Assembly (NCBI GenBank): GCA_965197455.1
Contig: OZ240208.1
Coordinates: forward strand, 310,001 to 374,000
From: JAGWBD01 sp965197455
GTDB lineage: Bacteria; Chloroflexota; Anaerolineae; Aggregatilineales; Phototrophicaceae
DNA length: 64,000 nucleotides
Direction: 5' to 3'
Shown: one piece after another, positions 26,263 to 34,737 of the stretch
Layout: each line of letters opens with the position of its first letter
Numbering within the stretch: position 1 is the stretch's first letter
Program-made: the position numbers and the translations under genes
Notes under the pieces: model-generated
The model's input: only the letters and a program-made list of their open reading frames with translations
Database searches by the model: none
What the model was told of the DNA's origin: nothing

Positions 26263-27216
26263 TCAACCGGCCGCTGGCTGCAGCGCGTAGACTGGTGCCA
26301 GCCAATGGTGATAGCGTTCATCGCGTCCGTACAACACATCCTTGAAGAGTTCGCGAAGTTGCGCGGTCATTGGGCCAATCTCGCCCGTTCCAACCTGGCG
26401 ATGTTCGATGCGCGTGATCGGGGTGATTTCAGCGCCGGTGCCGCACATGAACATCTCGTCTGCCAGATAGGCTTCGGTGCGGTCGACGGGGCGCTCCTGC
26501 ACCTCGACGTTCATATCCTCACGCAGCATCTGTATGAGCGAACGGCGCACAATGCCCTCCAGCACGTCGGCGGTCACCGGCGGGGTAATGGCCACACCTT
26601 TACGCACGAGGAAAAGATTGGCCACGCTGCACTCGGCGATGTGGCCGTCGTTGTTGAGCACAATGGCATCGTCGTAGCCGGAGAGCATGGCGTCCGTGCG
26701 AATCATGAGCGAGTTGACGTAGGAGCCGGAAATCTTGCCGCGCGCTGGAATGGCGTTGTCTTCCACGCGGCGCCAGGCGGAGATACTGACGTGCGAGCCA
26801 TCCTCCTTGCTCACGAAGCCGCCTTCGCCCAGAGGCATGAGCGTGATGGCCAGTTCGGCTTGTGATCCCAGAATGTGCACGGCGAGGGTTTCGCCGCCGG
26901 CGAAGATCAGCGGCCGAATATAGCAGTTGCAGTCCAGCTGTTCGGCGCGCAGCAGTTCGAGCAGACTGTCGAGCAGTTGCTCCGGTGTGTAATCGAGCTC
27001 AAGGCGCAGCAGGGCGGCGGACTGCAGCAGGCGCTCAAAGTGATCGTAGGGGCGGAAGACGTAAAGCTGTTCGTGTTCGGCGTTCCAGTAACCACGCATG
27101 CCGGCAAACACGCTCGTGCCGTACTGAAGCGCCTGGGTGTGAACGCTAATTTTGGCGTCCTCCAGCGGGACGACGGCCCCGCGAAACCAGGCGTGGCGGG
27201 CAATGGATTCAGTCAT
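26263..27216 (-). CDS. ilvE: branched-chain amino acid aminotransferase
   Basis: This 317-residue class IV PLP aminotransferase transfers the amino group in the last step of Val, Leu and Ile synthesis. It starts MTESIARHAWFRG with GGAGAG upstream. HTQALQYGTSVFAGMRGY matches the IlvE N-terminal region, the PLP Lys is in GKISGSYVNSL, and the family pattern GYDDAIVLNNDGHIAECSVANLF follows in two parts. GTGAEITPITRIEHR lies near the end. Its stop abuts the ATPase gene. D-amino-acid aminotransferase is the main alternative, but the motifs favour IlvE. Confidence 0.93.
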   Translation of the reverse strand: MTESIARHAWFRGAVVPLEDAKISVHTQALQYGTSVFAGMRGYWNAEHEQLYVFRPYDHFERLLQSAALLRLELDYTPEQLLDSLLELLRAEQLDCNCYIRPLIFAGGETLAVHILGSQAELAITLMPLGEGGFVSKEDGSHVSISAWRRVEDNAIPARGKISGSYVNSLMIRTDAMLSGYDDAIVLNNDGHIAECSVANLFLVRKGVAITPPVTADVLEGIVRRSLIQMLREDMNVEVQERPVDRTEAYLADEMFMCGTGAEITPITRIEHRQVGTGEIGPMTAQLRELFKDVLYGRDERYHHWLAPVYALQPAAG

Positions 27217-27337
27217 GTTGGACTCTCCGCGCTGTGTGAATGGCATTCGTTGCATTTGGGAACACGAAAAGAATCTAGCATGGCAGGAAGGGCAATACCA
27301 GTGAGCAGGTGATTAGAGGGGCTGGCTCAGCTGCGGG

Positions 27338-28492
27338 TCAGCCGAGGTAATCGCGCAGGTTGTGCGCCAGGCGCGGGTGACGCAATCGGCGCAAGGCTTC
27401 CTTCTCCAGCTGGCGGATGCGCTCGCGGCTGAGGCCAAACTTGCTGGCGATTTCTTCCAGCGTGTGGGGTTCACCGTCACCCAGGCCGAAGCGCAGGCGC
27501 AGGATGTGGCTCTGGCGCGGCGTCAGCTCGGCCAGCACTTCCTCAATGGTCTCCTGCAACAGGTTGCGCGTGGCGACATCGACCGGGCTGGGCGAATCCT
27601 GGTCCTCAATGAAATCACCGAATTCGCTGTCGCCGTCTTCGCCGACCGGACGCTCAAGCGCGATGGCGTGCTGGCTGGCGTCCATCATGCGACAAACAAT
27701 TTCAGCCGGCAGGTCCATTTCGCGGGCGATTTCCTCGGGGGTTGGGCGACGCCCCAGCTTTTGTTCGAGCGACTGGGCGGCGCGGTACATCTGGCGAATG
27801 CGCTCGGTCATGTGCAGCGGGATGCGGATGGTGCGCGTCTTCTGGGCGAGCGCACGTGTGATGGCCTGACGGATCCACCAGGTGGCGTAGGTGCTGAAGC
27901 GGTTGCCACGCTTGTAGTCGTACTTGTCGACGGCGCGCATCAGACCGACGTTGCCCTCCTGGATGAGATCCGGGAAGGGCAGGCCCTGGTTCATGTAACG
28001 TTTGGCGATGCTGACGACCAGCCGTGTATTGGCGCGACCCAGGTGCTCGCGGGCAGCCTGACCATCTATCTCCTGGCGCAGCATCCGCCCCAGTTCAATG
28101 TCGTTGTAGCGTGAACCGGCATCGGGCTCGTCCATGCATTGTCGCATGATGCGCCCGGTCTCAATGCGGCGGGCAAGGTCAATCTCGTCCTGGGCGGTCA
28201 GCAGGGGTTCCTGTGACATTTGACGAAAATAAAGGCCGACGGGATCGTCGGCGGAGACAGCATTGATGTCGCCAATGTCGGCGTTGTTGGCCGTTGCCGG
28301 ATTTACCCGATCCCGGTGGAGCAGGGTCTGGTTTCCCTCGACGTCCTGCCGTACCTCAATTCCCATATCATCAAGTTCGTTGTAGAGGGAATCAAGAGCG
28401 GGGGCGTTCTGATGTTCGTCTACCAGTTCAAGTATATCGTCGAGAGTAATGAAGCCGCGCTGATCTGCGCGAACCAACAATTCTTGTAGCAC
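27338..28492 (-). CDS. sigA: RNA polymerase sigma factor, primary (SigA/RpoD) type
   Basis: This 384-residue sigma-70 has a short region 1.1-like start (LLVRADQRGFITLDDILELV), region 1.2 (DPVGLYFRQMSQEPLLTAQDE), region 2 (RLVVSIAKRYMNQGLPFPDL then IQEGNVGLMRAVDKYDYKRG), and 2.4 with RFSTYATWWIRQAITRAL. Region 3 and a full region 4.2 (TLEEIASKFGLSRERIRQLE) follow. The intact 4.2 helix-turn-helix predicts recognition of TTGACA-like -35 elements, seen at several sites in this window. Chloroflexota often carry several SigA-like factors, so this may be the housekeeping factor or a close group 2 paralogue. Confidence 0.93.
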   Translation of the reverse strand: MLQELLVRADQRGFITLDDILELVDEHQNAPALDSLYNELDDMGIEVRQDVEGNQTLLHRDRVNPATANNADIGDINAVSADDPVGLYFRQMSQEPLLTAQDEIDLARRIETGRIMRQCMDEPDAGSRYNDIELGRMLRQEIDGQAAREHLGRANTRLVVSIAKRYMNQGLPFPDLIQEGNVGLMRAVDKYDYKRGNRFSTYATWWIRQAITRALAQKTRTIRIPLHMTERIRQMYRAAQSLEQKLGRRPTPEEIAREMDLPAEIVCRMMDASQHAIALERPVGEDGDSEFGDFIEDQDSPSPVDVATRNLLQETIEEVLAELTPRQSHILRLRFGLGDGEPHTLEEIASKFGLSRERIRQLEKEALRRLRHPRLAHNLRDYLG

Positions 28493-28575
28493 GTAGTCGC
28501 CGGCCCCTGAGGCTTCTCGTGGCCACCACCCTTGCTGCTACACAGGCGGCCCCTGCTGACGAAGACACTGGAGGC

Positions 28576-28603
28576 AGTATATCACAGGTTGGCGAAAAGT
28601 GAA
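28576..28603 (-). promoter_or_regulatory. candidate promoter of the sigma factor gene
   Basis: Reading the minus strand, TTCACT (complement of 28598-28603) and TATACT (complement of 28576-28581) are separated by 16 bp, giving a leader of about 75 bases. Confidence 0.5.
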
Positions 28604-28642
28604 CGTTTGATGAGGGCGGGTATTAAAAACCGGTGTCCGGGC

Positions 28643-29617
28643 TCATTCGTTCGGCGTGACACGCAGGCGAAACTCGTTGCGACGGGAGAGGGCGCGCACC
28701 TGCTCGCCGGCGCGGTAGCTGCTGCGTACCAGCGGCCCACTCTCTACCCAGCGAAAGCCCATGGCAAGGCCTTCTTCACGAATGAAGTCGAACTCTGCGG
28801 GCAGGTAAAAGCGTTCGACGGGCAGATATTTCTTGCCGGGTTGCAAGTACTGACCGACGGTCAGGATGTCCACGTCACAGGCGCGCAGATCGCGCATGGT
28901 GGCCAGCAACTCATCCATGCTTTCGCCAAGGCCGACCATGATGCCGCTCTTGGTCAACACCTGGGGGTCAAGCGCCCTGGCGTTGCGCAGCGTGGCCAGC
29001 GCCCATTCGTAGTGATCCTGCGGCTGAACATGGCGGAAGAGGCGCGGCACCGTCTCCACGTTGTGATTCAGGATTTCCGGACGGGCGTCCATCACGATGC
29101 GCAGGGCGGCTTCATCGCCCTTGAAATCCGGGATGAGCACCTCGATGCTGCAGCCCGGCTGCAGCTGGCGGATGCGGCGAATAACCATGGCGAAGATCGG
29201 CGCGCCGCCATCCGGACGTTCGTCGCGGTTGACGCTGGTAATGACGACATGCTCGAGGCCCATGGCGCGGACAGCTTCGGCCACGCGATTTGGCTCTGCC
29301 CAGTCCAGTGGTGCCGGACGTCCCGTCAGAATGTCGCAGAAACCGCAGGAACGGGTGCAGGTATCGCCCATCATCAGGAAGGTGGCGGTACCCTTGCCCC
29401 AGCATTCACCAATGTTGGGGCACTGCGCTTCCTCGCAGACTGTGTTCAGGCTCTTTGAGCGCATCAGCTCGCGCACCCGTTCGTAAGTGTCGCCGGATGG
29501 CGCGCGGACCTTGATCCACGGTGGCCGGCGTCGCGGATGTTTCGGGTCCGGCTGCCAGCCGGCATCCCCGTTCGCCTCTACGACCGGAATGCTGTCCGGC
29601 TTCATTAACTCGACCAA
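28643..29617 (-). CDS. lipA: lipoyl synthase
   Basis: This 324-residue radical-SAM enzyme inserts two sulfurs into octanoyl groups on lipoyl domains of 2-oxoacid dehydrogenases and glycine cleavage. Both clusters are visible: the auxiliary cluster motif CEEAQCPNIGECW and the radical-SAM motif CTRSCGFC, and the C-terminal RSSYRAGE segment supplies the conserved Ser ligand. The sequence PPWIKVRAPSGDTYERVREL is a typical LipA N-terminus. It sits 150 bases upstream of the sigma factor gene on the same strand; no lipB is adjacent. Confidence 0.97.
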   Translation of the reverse strand: MVELMKPDSIPVVEANGDAGWQPDPKHPRRRPPWIKVRAPSGDTYERVRELMRSKSLNTVCEEAQCPNIGECWGKGTATFLMMGDTCTRSCGFCDILTGRPAPLDWAEPNRVAEAVRAMGLEHVVITSVNRDERPDGGAPIFAMVIRRIRQLQPGCSIEVLIPDFKGDEAALRIVMDARPEILNHNVETVPRLFRHVQPQDHYEWALATLRNARALDPQVLTKSGIMVGLGESMDELLATMRDLRACDVDILTVGQYLQPGKKYLPVERFYLPAEFDFIREEGLAMGFRWVESGPLVRSSYRAGEQVRALSRRNEFRLRVTPNE

Positions 29618-29759
29618 TGCCAGCTCCCTTGTTCCACTCCTCCAGTTTGATTATAGAGTTGTACCCTGGCTTGTCCAGTATCCAGCGCAGCCCGATGCTT
29701 GCACCTGCCAGGCTGCTGTGCCAGACTGACGTGTCGTAGCACTAACGAGGCGAGGCATT

Positions 29760-30563
29760 TTGCGCAGCCTGCTGGTACTGTTCACCCTGGCCGCATTGCT
29801 GGCCGCCCTGACCGAAGTGTCGCGGGTGGCTGCGAACCTGTCGTATGTCGCCGGCGGGGAACCTGGCACCTTGCTGCATGCGGCAGACTTCACCAGCGTC
29901 ATGCCAGATCAGGATCTCTTTGTTGGCCGTCTCTCCGCGCAGCTGGTGGACGGCGCCCTGCGCCTGGGCGCAGACGATCCCGATAGCCTGGTCTACGCGG
30001 CGGCCGGGCCGCAGCTCACCGATTTTGACCTGGAAGTGGAGGCGAGGCCGCTGGCCGGGCCGCTGGACAATGGCTACGGCGTTCTCTTTCGTCTGCATGA
30101 AGTGCGCCCGGCCCCTGCTTTGGAAGCATTCGGTCTACCGACTCCGGGCTACACCAGGTCGCGCAGCTACTATCTCTTCCTCATCAGTAGCGACGGCTAC
30201 TATCAATTGCGGCGCACTCTGGCCGGCGATCAGCAAATCCTGAGCGCGTGGGTTCCTTCGCCGCTGATTCGCCAGGGTCTGGAGGTCAGCAACCGGTTGC
30301 GCGTCCTTGCGAGCGGCAGCAACATGCAGTTCTATATTAACGATGAACAGGTTGCGCTATGCATCCCGGACGCAGCGCAGGCCCGCAGCACCTGGGCAGA
30401 GGGTGAATGCGTCGACGGTCGCATGCGCATGATGCTGCAGGACGAGTCGTTGACAGCAGGACGCATTGCCATGGCGGCACAGTCCTTTCAGCAGGCCGGC
30501 GTGCAACTGGCTTTCGACAATCTGCTGGTGCGAATGCCGCAGGCCGGAGGAGTAAAGGCGTGA
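29760..30563 (+). CDS. exported protein with concanavalin-like (LamG/DUF1080-type) fold, putative
   Basis: This 267-residue protein probably starts at TTG 29760 after GAGGCGAGG. The N-terminus (RSLLVLFTLAALLAALTEV) is a signal peptide or anchor. The body alternates beta strands: DFTSVMPDQDLF, FDLEVEARPLAGPLDNGYGV, then FYINDEQVALCIPD and GRIAMAAQSFQQAGVQLAFD with NLLVRMP. This pattern is seen in 3-keto-disaccharide hydrolase/LamG-like jelly-roll domains that bind carbohydrate. No catalytic residues are recognised. The mtaB gene overlaps its stop codon (GTGA), but a functional link is not obvious. Confidence 0.75.
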   Translation: MRSLLVLFTLAALLAALTEVSRVAANLSYVAGGEPGTLLHAADFTSVMPDQDLFVGRLSAQLVDGALRLGADDPDSLVYAAAGPQLTDFDLEVEARPLAGPLDNGYGVLFRLHEVRPAPALEAFGLPTPGYTRSRSYYLFLISSDGYYQLRRTLAGDQQILSAWVPSPLIRQGLEVSNRLRVLASGSNMQFYINDEQVALCIPDAAQARSTWAEGECVDGRMRMMLQDESLTAGRIAMAAQSFQQAGVQLAFDNLLVRMPQAGGVKA

Positions 30564-31834
30564 AGGTACACCTGCGCTCTCTGGGTTGCCGACTCAACCA
30601 GGCGGAGATGGACGCGCTGGGCCGTGATCTGATGACCCGCGGTCATGGGCTGACGCAGGACCCGGCACAGGCTGGGCAAATCGTCGTCAACACCTGCACG
30701 GTGACCCAGGCCGCTGCTGCGGACAGCCGCAGTCTGGTTCGCGAGCTGGCGCGTCAGTCACCGGAGGCAGGGATAACGGTAACGGGCTGCCATGCGCAAC
30801 TGGCGCCGCAGGAAATGCGCGCGCTGCCCAATGTGCGTCAGGTGGTGGGCAATCTTGACAAGGACGGCATCGCGGATCAGCTGGCCGGACCGATGCCGGA
30901 CGGGTCGCCGCAGGCGCTGCCGACGCCCGGCATGCGCACGCGGGCCTTCGTCAAGGTGCAGGATGGCTGTGACCACGCTTGTACCTTTTGCGTGACGACG
31001 ATAGCGCGCGGTGCTGGTCGCAGCCGGCCGCTGACGCAAGTGTTGGCGGAGATACGCGAACTGCAGGTGCTGGGCTATCAGGAAGCGGTGCTGAGCGGTG
31101 TGCAGCTGGGCAGTTACGGCCGTGACCTGGGCATGAAGCAAGGCCTGCACACACTGCTACGCGCGGCGCTGCTGGACACGGACATGCCGCGCTTGCGACT
31201 GTCTTCGCTGGAGCCCTGGGAGCTGGCGCCCGATTTCTTCGACCTGTGGCAGGACGCGCGACTCTGCCGGCATCTGCATTTGCCGCTGCAAAGCGGCTGT
31301 GACGCCACCTTGCGCCGCATGCGCCGGCGCTGCAACCGGCGTGAATTCAGGGAGTTGCTGGCCGCAATCCGTGCACGCGTGCCGCAGATGAGCATCACGA
31401 CGGATGTCATGGTCGGCTTTCCGGGCGAGAGTGAGGAAGATTTCGCCGCCAGCAGGGATTTCATCGCGGAACAGGCTTTCGCGGGCCTGCACGTCTTCCG
31501 CTACAGCCGGCGCCCCGGTACACCAGCCGCGCGAATGCGACAGCAGGTTCCGGAGCAAGGGAAAAGGCAGCGCAGCGCGACCCTGCGCGCCCTGGGGGCG
31601 GAGCAGGAACGACGTTACGCTGCCAGTCTACGGGGACAGACGCTGGATGTGTTGTGGGAGCAGGTTGCAGGGGCGACGCCTGAAGGCTTCATCAACGTCG
31701 GTTATACTGATACCTGGATGCGGGTGCGCGCTGTGCATCCCCGCGCCATGGTGAACCGGATAGTGCCGGCGCAGCTGGGGGGCTACGAGAATGGTGCGCT
31801 GAAGGCCACGCCAATTCTGGAGTTGCAGACATAA
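30560..31834 (+). CDS. mtaB: tRNA (t6A37)-methylthiotransferase MtaB-like
   Basis: This 424-residue MiaB-family radical-SAM enzyme thiomethylates t6A at tRNA position 37. The GTG start at 30560 follows GGAGGAGTAAAGGC. The N-terminal domain supplies the three auxiliary-cluster cysteines (SLGCRLNQAE, VNTCTVTQ, VTGCHAQL). The radical-SAM motif is DGCDHACTFC, followed by SGVQLGSYGRDLG and QSGCDATLRRMRR. The C-terminal TRAM region ends at about residue 420. The HLRSLGCRLNQAE start and VTQ triplet favour MtaB over MiaB or RimO. Confidence 0.93.
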   Translation: MKVHLRSLGCRLNQAEMDALGRDLMTRGHGLTQDPAQAGQIVVNTCTVTQAAAADSRSLVRELARQSPEAGITVTGCHAQLAPQEMRALPNVRQVVGNLDKDGIADQLAGPMPDGSPQALPTPGMRTRAFVKVQDGCDHACTFCVTTIARGAGRSRPLTQVLAEIRELQVLGYQEAVLSGVQLGSYGRDLGMKQGLHTLLRAALLDTDMPRLRLSSLEPWELAPDFFDLWQDARLCRHLHLPLQSGCDATLRRMRRRCNRREFRELLAAIRARVPQMSITTDVMVGFPGESEEDFAASRDFIAEQAFAGLHVFRYSRRPGTPAARMRQQVPEQGKRQRSATLRALGAEQERRYAASLRGQTLDVLWEQVAGATPEGFINVGYTDTWMRVRAVHPRAMVNRIVPAQLGGYENGALKATPILELQT

Positions 31835-31933
31835 CGCAGGCAACGCGGGCCAGAATCCGGTTGTGGCGCCGGTGACGGGTGTAAAGCGAACAGCCAGGTT
31901 GGCGCAGACAGTCAAGCTCAGACAGGCAGGTGC

Positions 31934-34246
31934 ATGAGGTCAGGGATGAGCGAGCGGGTGACGGACGACTCCTGGCGTCTGCACGTGCCGGGAATCATCA
32001 TTGCGGCCACGCTTTTTGTACTGCTGACGACGGTCATCGTCGCCAGTGACGTGCTGCTTCCCTGGTGGACGGGCAGTGGTGATCTGCGCGTCGGTCAGGT
32101 GGCGGATCAGAACGTCCTCTCACCCTTCAGCATTACCTTTGAGAGCGCTGTGCTCATCGATCTGAACCGCAGGGAGGCCGCAGCAGAAGTCACGCAGGTG
32201 TATGACCCGCCGGATCCAAACGTCAGCCGCACCCAGAGCCTGCTGGCGCATCAGGTGCTGGATTACATCCGCAACGTGCGCATGGACAGTTTCAGTTCTG
32301 TGGCCCAGCGTGCCGAAGACCTGCAGCAAATCACGTCGCTGACGCTGGACACGGAACAGATTGACCGCATTCTGAACATGTCGGCCGATGCCTGGGAGAG
32401 CGTTGATGGCGAGATCATCAACGTGCTCGAACGCATCATGCGCGAGCCCATTCGCGCGACCAACCTGGAAGTGGTGCGCACGCAATTGCCGACCCAGGTG
32501 AGCATCCGCTTCTCATCCACAGAATCCGGGATCATCGTCGCGGTCGTCGAGGACCTGCTGCGGCCCAACACCTTCCCTAATGAAGAAGCCACCGAGGCCG
32601 CGCGACAGGCGGCGGTGGACGCGGTTGAACCGGTGGAACGCACCTTTGCCTTCAATGAGGTCGTGGTGCGCCAGAACGAACAGATCACTGATGTTGACAT
32701 GGAAGCCCTGAGTGTGCTGGGTCTGCTGCAGACCGAGACGCGCCTGCTGCAGGAGTTGGGCAAGGCCTTTTTCGCCAGCCTGCTGGTGCTTGCGCTGACT
32801 TCCCTCTACATCGTGCGCTTCGAGCGCAACCTGCTGGCCAGGCCTGGTTTTTCCCTGTTGCTGGCAGGTTTGTTCATGCTGGTGCTGGCGGGCGCCCGCC
32901 TGGTGCAACTGAGCAGCATGCCAGCTGAACTGTATCTGTATCCGACGGCGGCGCTGGCATTGTTGTACGTAGCCATCGCATCGCCGCGCCTTGCGCTGAT
33001 TGGCACCGTCAATCTTTCTTTTCTGTTGGGTCTGGTTACGACCGGTTCGCTGGAGCTGGCCACGCTCACCATTAGCGGCGGGCTGATGGGTATGCTGACC
33101 CTGCGCAGCACCGATCGCCTCAATAACTTCTTCCTTTCGGGCCTGTTTATCAGTCTGGCCAACATGCTGGTGGCGGTGGTCTTCAACCTTGGGGTATCAG
33201 GCACTTCGTTAACTGTGCTCCTGCCTTACAGCCTCATCAATGGCGTACTGGCAGCAGCCATCGCCATTGCCGGCATGTACCTGCTGACGTTGTTCCTTAA
33301 CCTGCCCACCAGCCTGAAGCTGGCTGAACTCAGCCAGCCCGGCAACCCCCTGCTGCGACGCCTGATGCGGGAGGCGCCGGGCACCTACCAGCATTCGCTG
33401 CAGGTCGCCAACCTGAGCGAGCAGGCCGCGCTGGCGATCGGCGCGGACGCGGAACAGGTGCGGGTGGCGGCCATGTACCATGACATTGGCAAAATTCCGA
33501 ACGCGATTTTCTTCAGCGAGAACCAACAGTTTGGCGCGGGCAACGCGCACGACTTGCTCGGAGATCCTGAACGCAGCGCGGACATCATCATCAGTCACGT
33601 GAGTGATGGAGTGGTACTGGCCCGTGAGTACCGGCTGCCGGGACGCCTGCGGGACTACATCTACGAGCACCATGGCACGACCGAAGTATTCGTCTTCTGG
33701 CGCAAGGCAGTGGAAGCCGCAGGCGGCGACGAGAGCGCTGTGGACATTGCGGACTATCGCTATCCTGGCCCCAGCCCACGCAGCCGCGAAACGGCCGTGA
33801 TGATGCTGGCAGACAGCTGCGAATCGGCCGTGCGCTCCATCGTGCCCACCAGTCGCGCGCAGGTAATGGAGATAGTCCTGCGCATCGTGGAAGACAAGAT
33901 GAACGACGGTCAGCTGGACAATTCCAGCCTGACCCTGAATGACATTCGCGCCATCCAGCGCACGTTGGTGGCAATGTTGCAGGCGGTCTATCATCCGCGC
34001 ATTGATTATCAGAAAGTCAGCGCAGCTGCGCCGGCCATCACGCAATCGGCTACCGCCGCGTTGCAGGCGCAGGGGCAGACGCCGGTTGAGCCGGCCCGGC
34101 TTGCTGCGCCAGGCACAGAGATGGCGCCCGCTACTGGAGACAGTCCGGGGCCGTTGCCCGAAGTACCGGATTTGCCCCATGCCCAGCCTCCGGCCAACGG
34201 GCCTGCGGTCAGCGGAAGTACGCGTGGGCAGGTGCCGCAGACGTGA
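31934..34246 (+). CDS. 7TM-HD (PgpH-like) phosphodiesterase
   Basis: This is a 770-residue membrane protein. A first helix (about 17-38) precedes a large extracytoplasmic 7TMR-HDED domain (to about 275, with VGQVADQNVLSPFSITFES). Seven helices span roughly 280-470, and a cytoplasmic HD domain follows with LMREAPGTYQHSLQVANLSE and MYHDIGKIPN (HD at about 516). In Listeria and other bacteria PgpH degrades c-di-AMP. The Pro/Ala-rich tail after residue 700 is probably disordered. ATG 31946 is an alternative start with GAGGT upstream. It overlaps ybeY by four bases, the usual neighbour of yqfF genes in many bacteria. Confidence 0.93.
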   Translation: MRSGMSERVTDDSWRLHVPGIIIAATLFVLLTTVIVASDVLLPWWTGSGDLRVGQVADQNVLSPFSITFESAVLIDLNRREAAAEVTQVYDPPDPNVSRTQSLLAHQVLDYIRNVRMDSFSSVAQRAEDLQQITSLTLDTEQIDRILNMSADAWESVDGEIINVLERIMREPIRATNLEVVRTQLPTQVSIRFSSTESGIIVAVVEDLLRPNTFPNEEATEAARQAAVDAVEPVERTFAFNEVVVRQNEQITDVDMEALSVLGLLQTETRLLQELGKAFFASLLVLALTSLYIVRFERNLLARPGFSLLLAGLFMLVLAGARLVQLSSMPAELYLYPTAALALLYVAIASPRLALIGTVNLSFLLGLVTTGSLELATLTISGGLMGMLTLRSTDRLNNFFLSGLFISLANMLVAVVFNLGVSGTSLTVLLPYSLINGVLAAAIAIAGMYLLTLFLNLPTSLKLAELSQPGNPLLRRLMREAPGTYQHSLQVANLSEQAALAIGADAEQVRVAAMYHDIGKIPNAIFFSENQQFGAGNAHDLLGDPERSADIIISHVSDGVVLAREYRLPGRLRDYIYEHHGTTEVFVFWRKAVEAAGGDESAVDIADYRYPGPSPRSRETAVMMLADSCESAVRSIVPTSRAQVMEIVLRIVEDKMNDGQLDNSSLTLNDIRAIQRTLVAMLQAVYHPRIDYQKVSAAAPAITQSATAALQAQGQTPVEPARLAAPGTEMAPATGDSPGPLPEVPDLPHAQPPANGPAVSGSTRGQVPQT

Positions 34247-34737
34247 ACGCCATTCATCTGTACAACGAAACCGGTCAGGAGATTGAAACTGAAGCGCTGC
34301 TGCGGGCGGTGCGCACCACACTGGGCCTTCGCCTGGGGGAGTCAGAGACGCCGGGCGAAGTGACAATCCTGCTCACCTGCGACGAACAGGTGCGCGCGCT
34401 CAATCGCGAACATCGCAGCGTGGACAGCGTCACGGATATCCTCTCCTTTCCGGCGCTGCCCCATGGTGTCGACGGGGAAGCCCCGGCGCTGGGCGATCTG
34501 GTGGTAGCCCTGCCGTGGACAGCCCGGCAGGCGCAGCAGATTGGCCATGCCTTGACGGACAGTCTCATGTTGTTGATGATTCACGGCACTCTGCATTTGC
34601 TGGGCTACACTCACGAAGCAGGACATGATCGCGCGCTCATGTGGTCGGTGCAGGACAAGGTGATGCAGCGGCTGGGACTGCCTGCCGACCTGGTTCCGCG
34701 GCTCGAGCAGAATTTCCATCTGAAAGAGGCTCGTTGA
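34243..34737 (+). CDS. ybeY: endoribonuclease YbeY (rRNA maturation factor)
   Basis: This 164-residue zinc endoribonuclease takes part in 16S rRNA 3'-end maturation and ribosome quality control. The GTG start overlaps the upstream stop (GTGA). The metal site is HGTLHLLGYTHEAGHD with the three His spaced as in the family; the Asp normally before the third His is Thr here. NREHRSVDSVTDILSFP is the conserved central motif. It lies between the HD phosphodiesterase and a GH18-like gene and is translationally coupled to both. Confidence 0.95.
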   Translation: MNAIHLYNETGQEIETEALLRAVRTTLGLRLGESETPGEVTILLTCDEQVRALNREHRSVDSVTDILSFPALPHGVDGEAPALGDLVVALPWTARQAQQIGHALTDSLMLLMIHGTLHLLGYTHEAGHDRALMWSVQDKVMQRLGLPADLVPRLEQNFHLKEAR

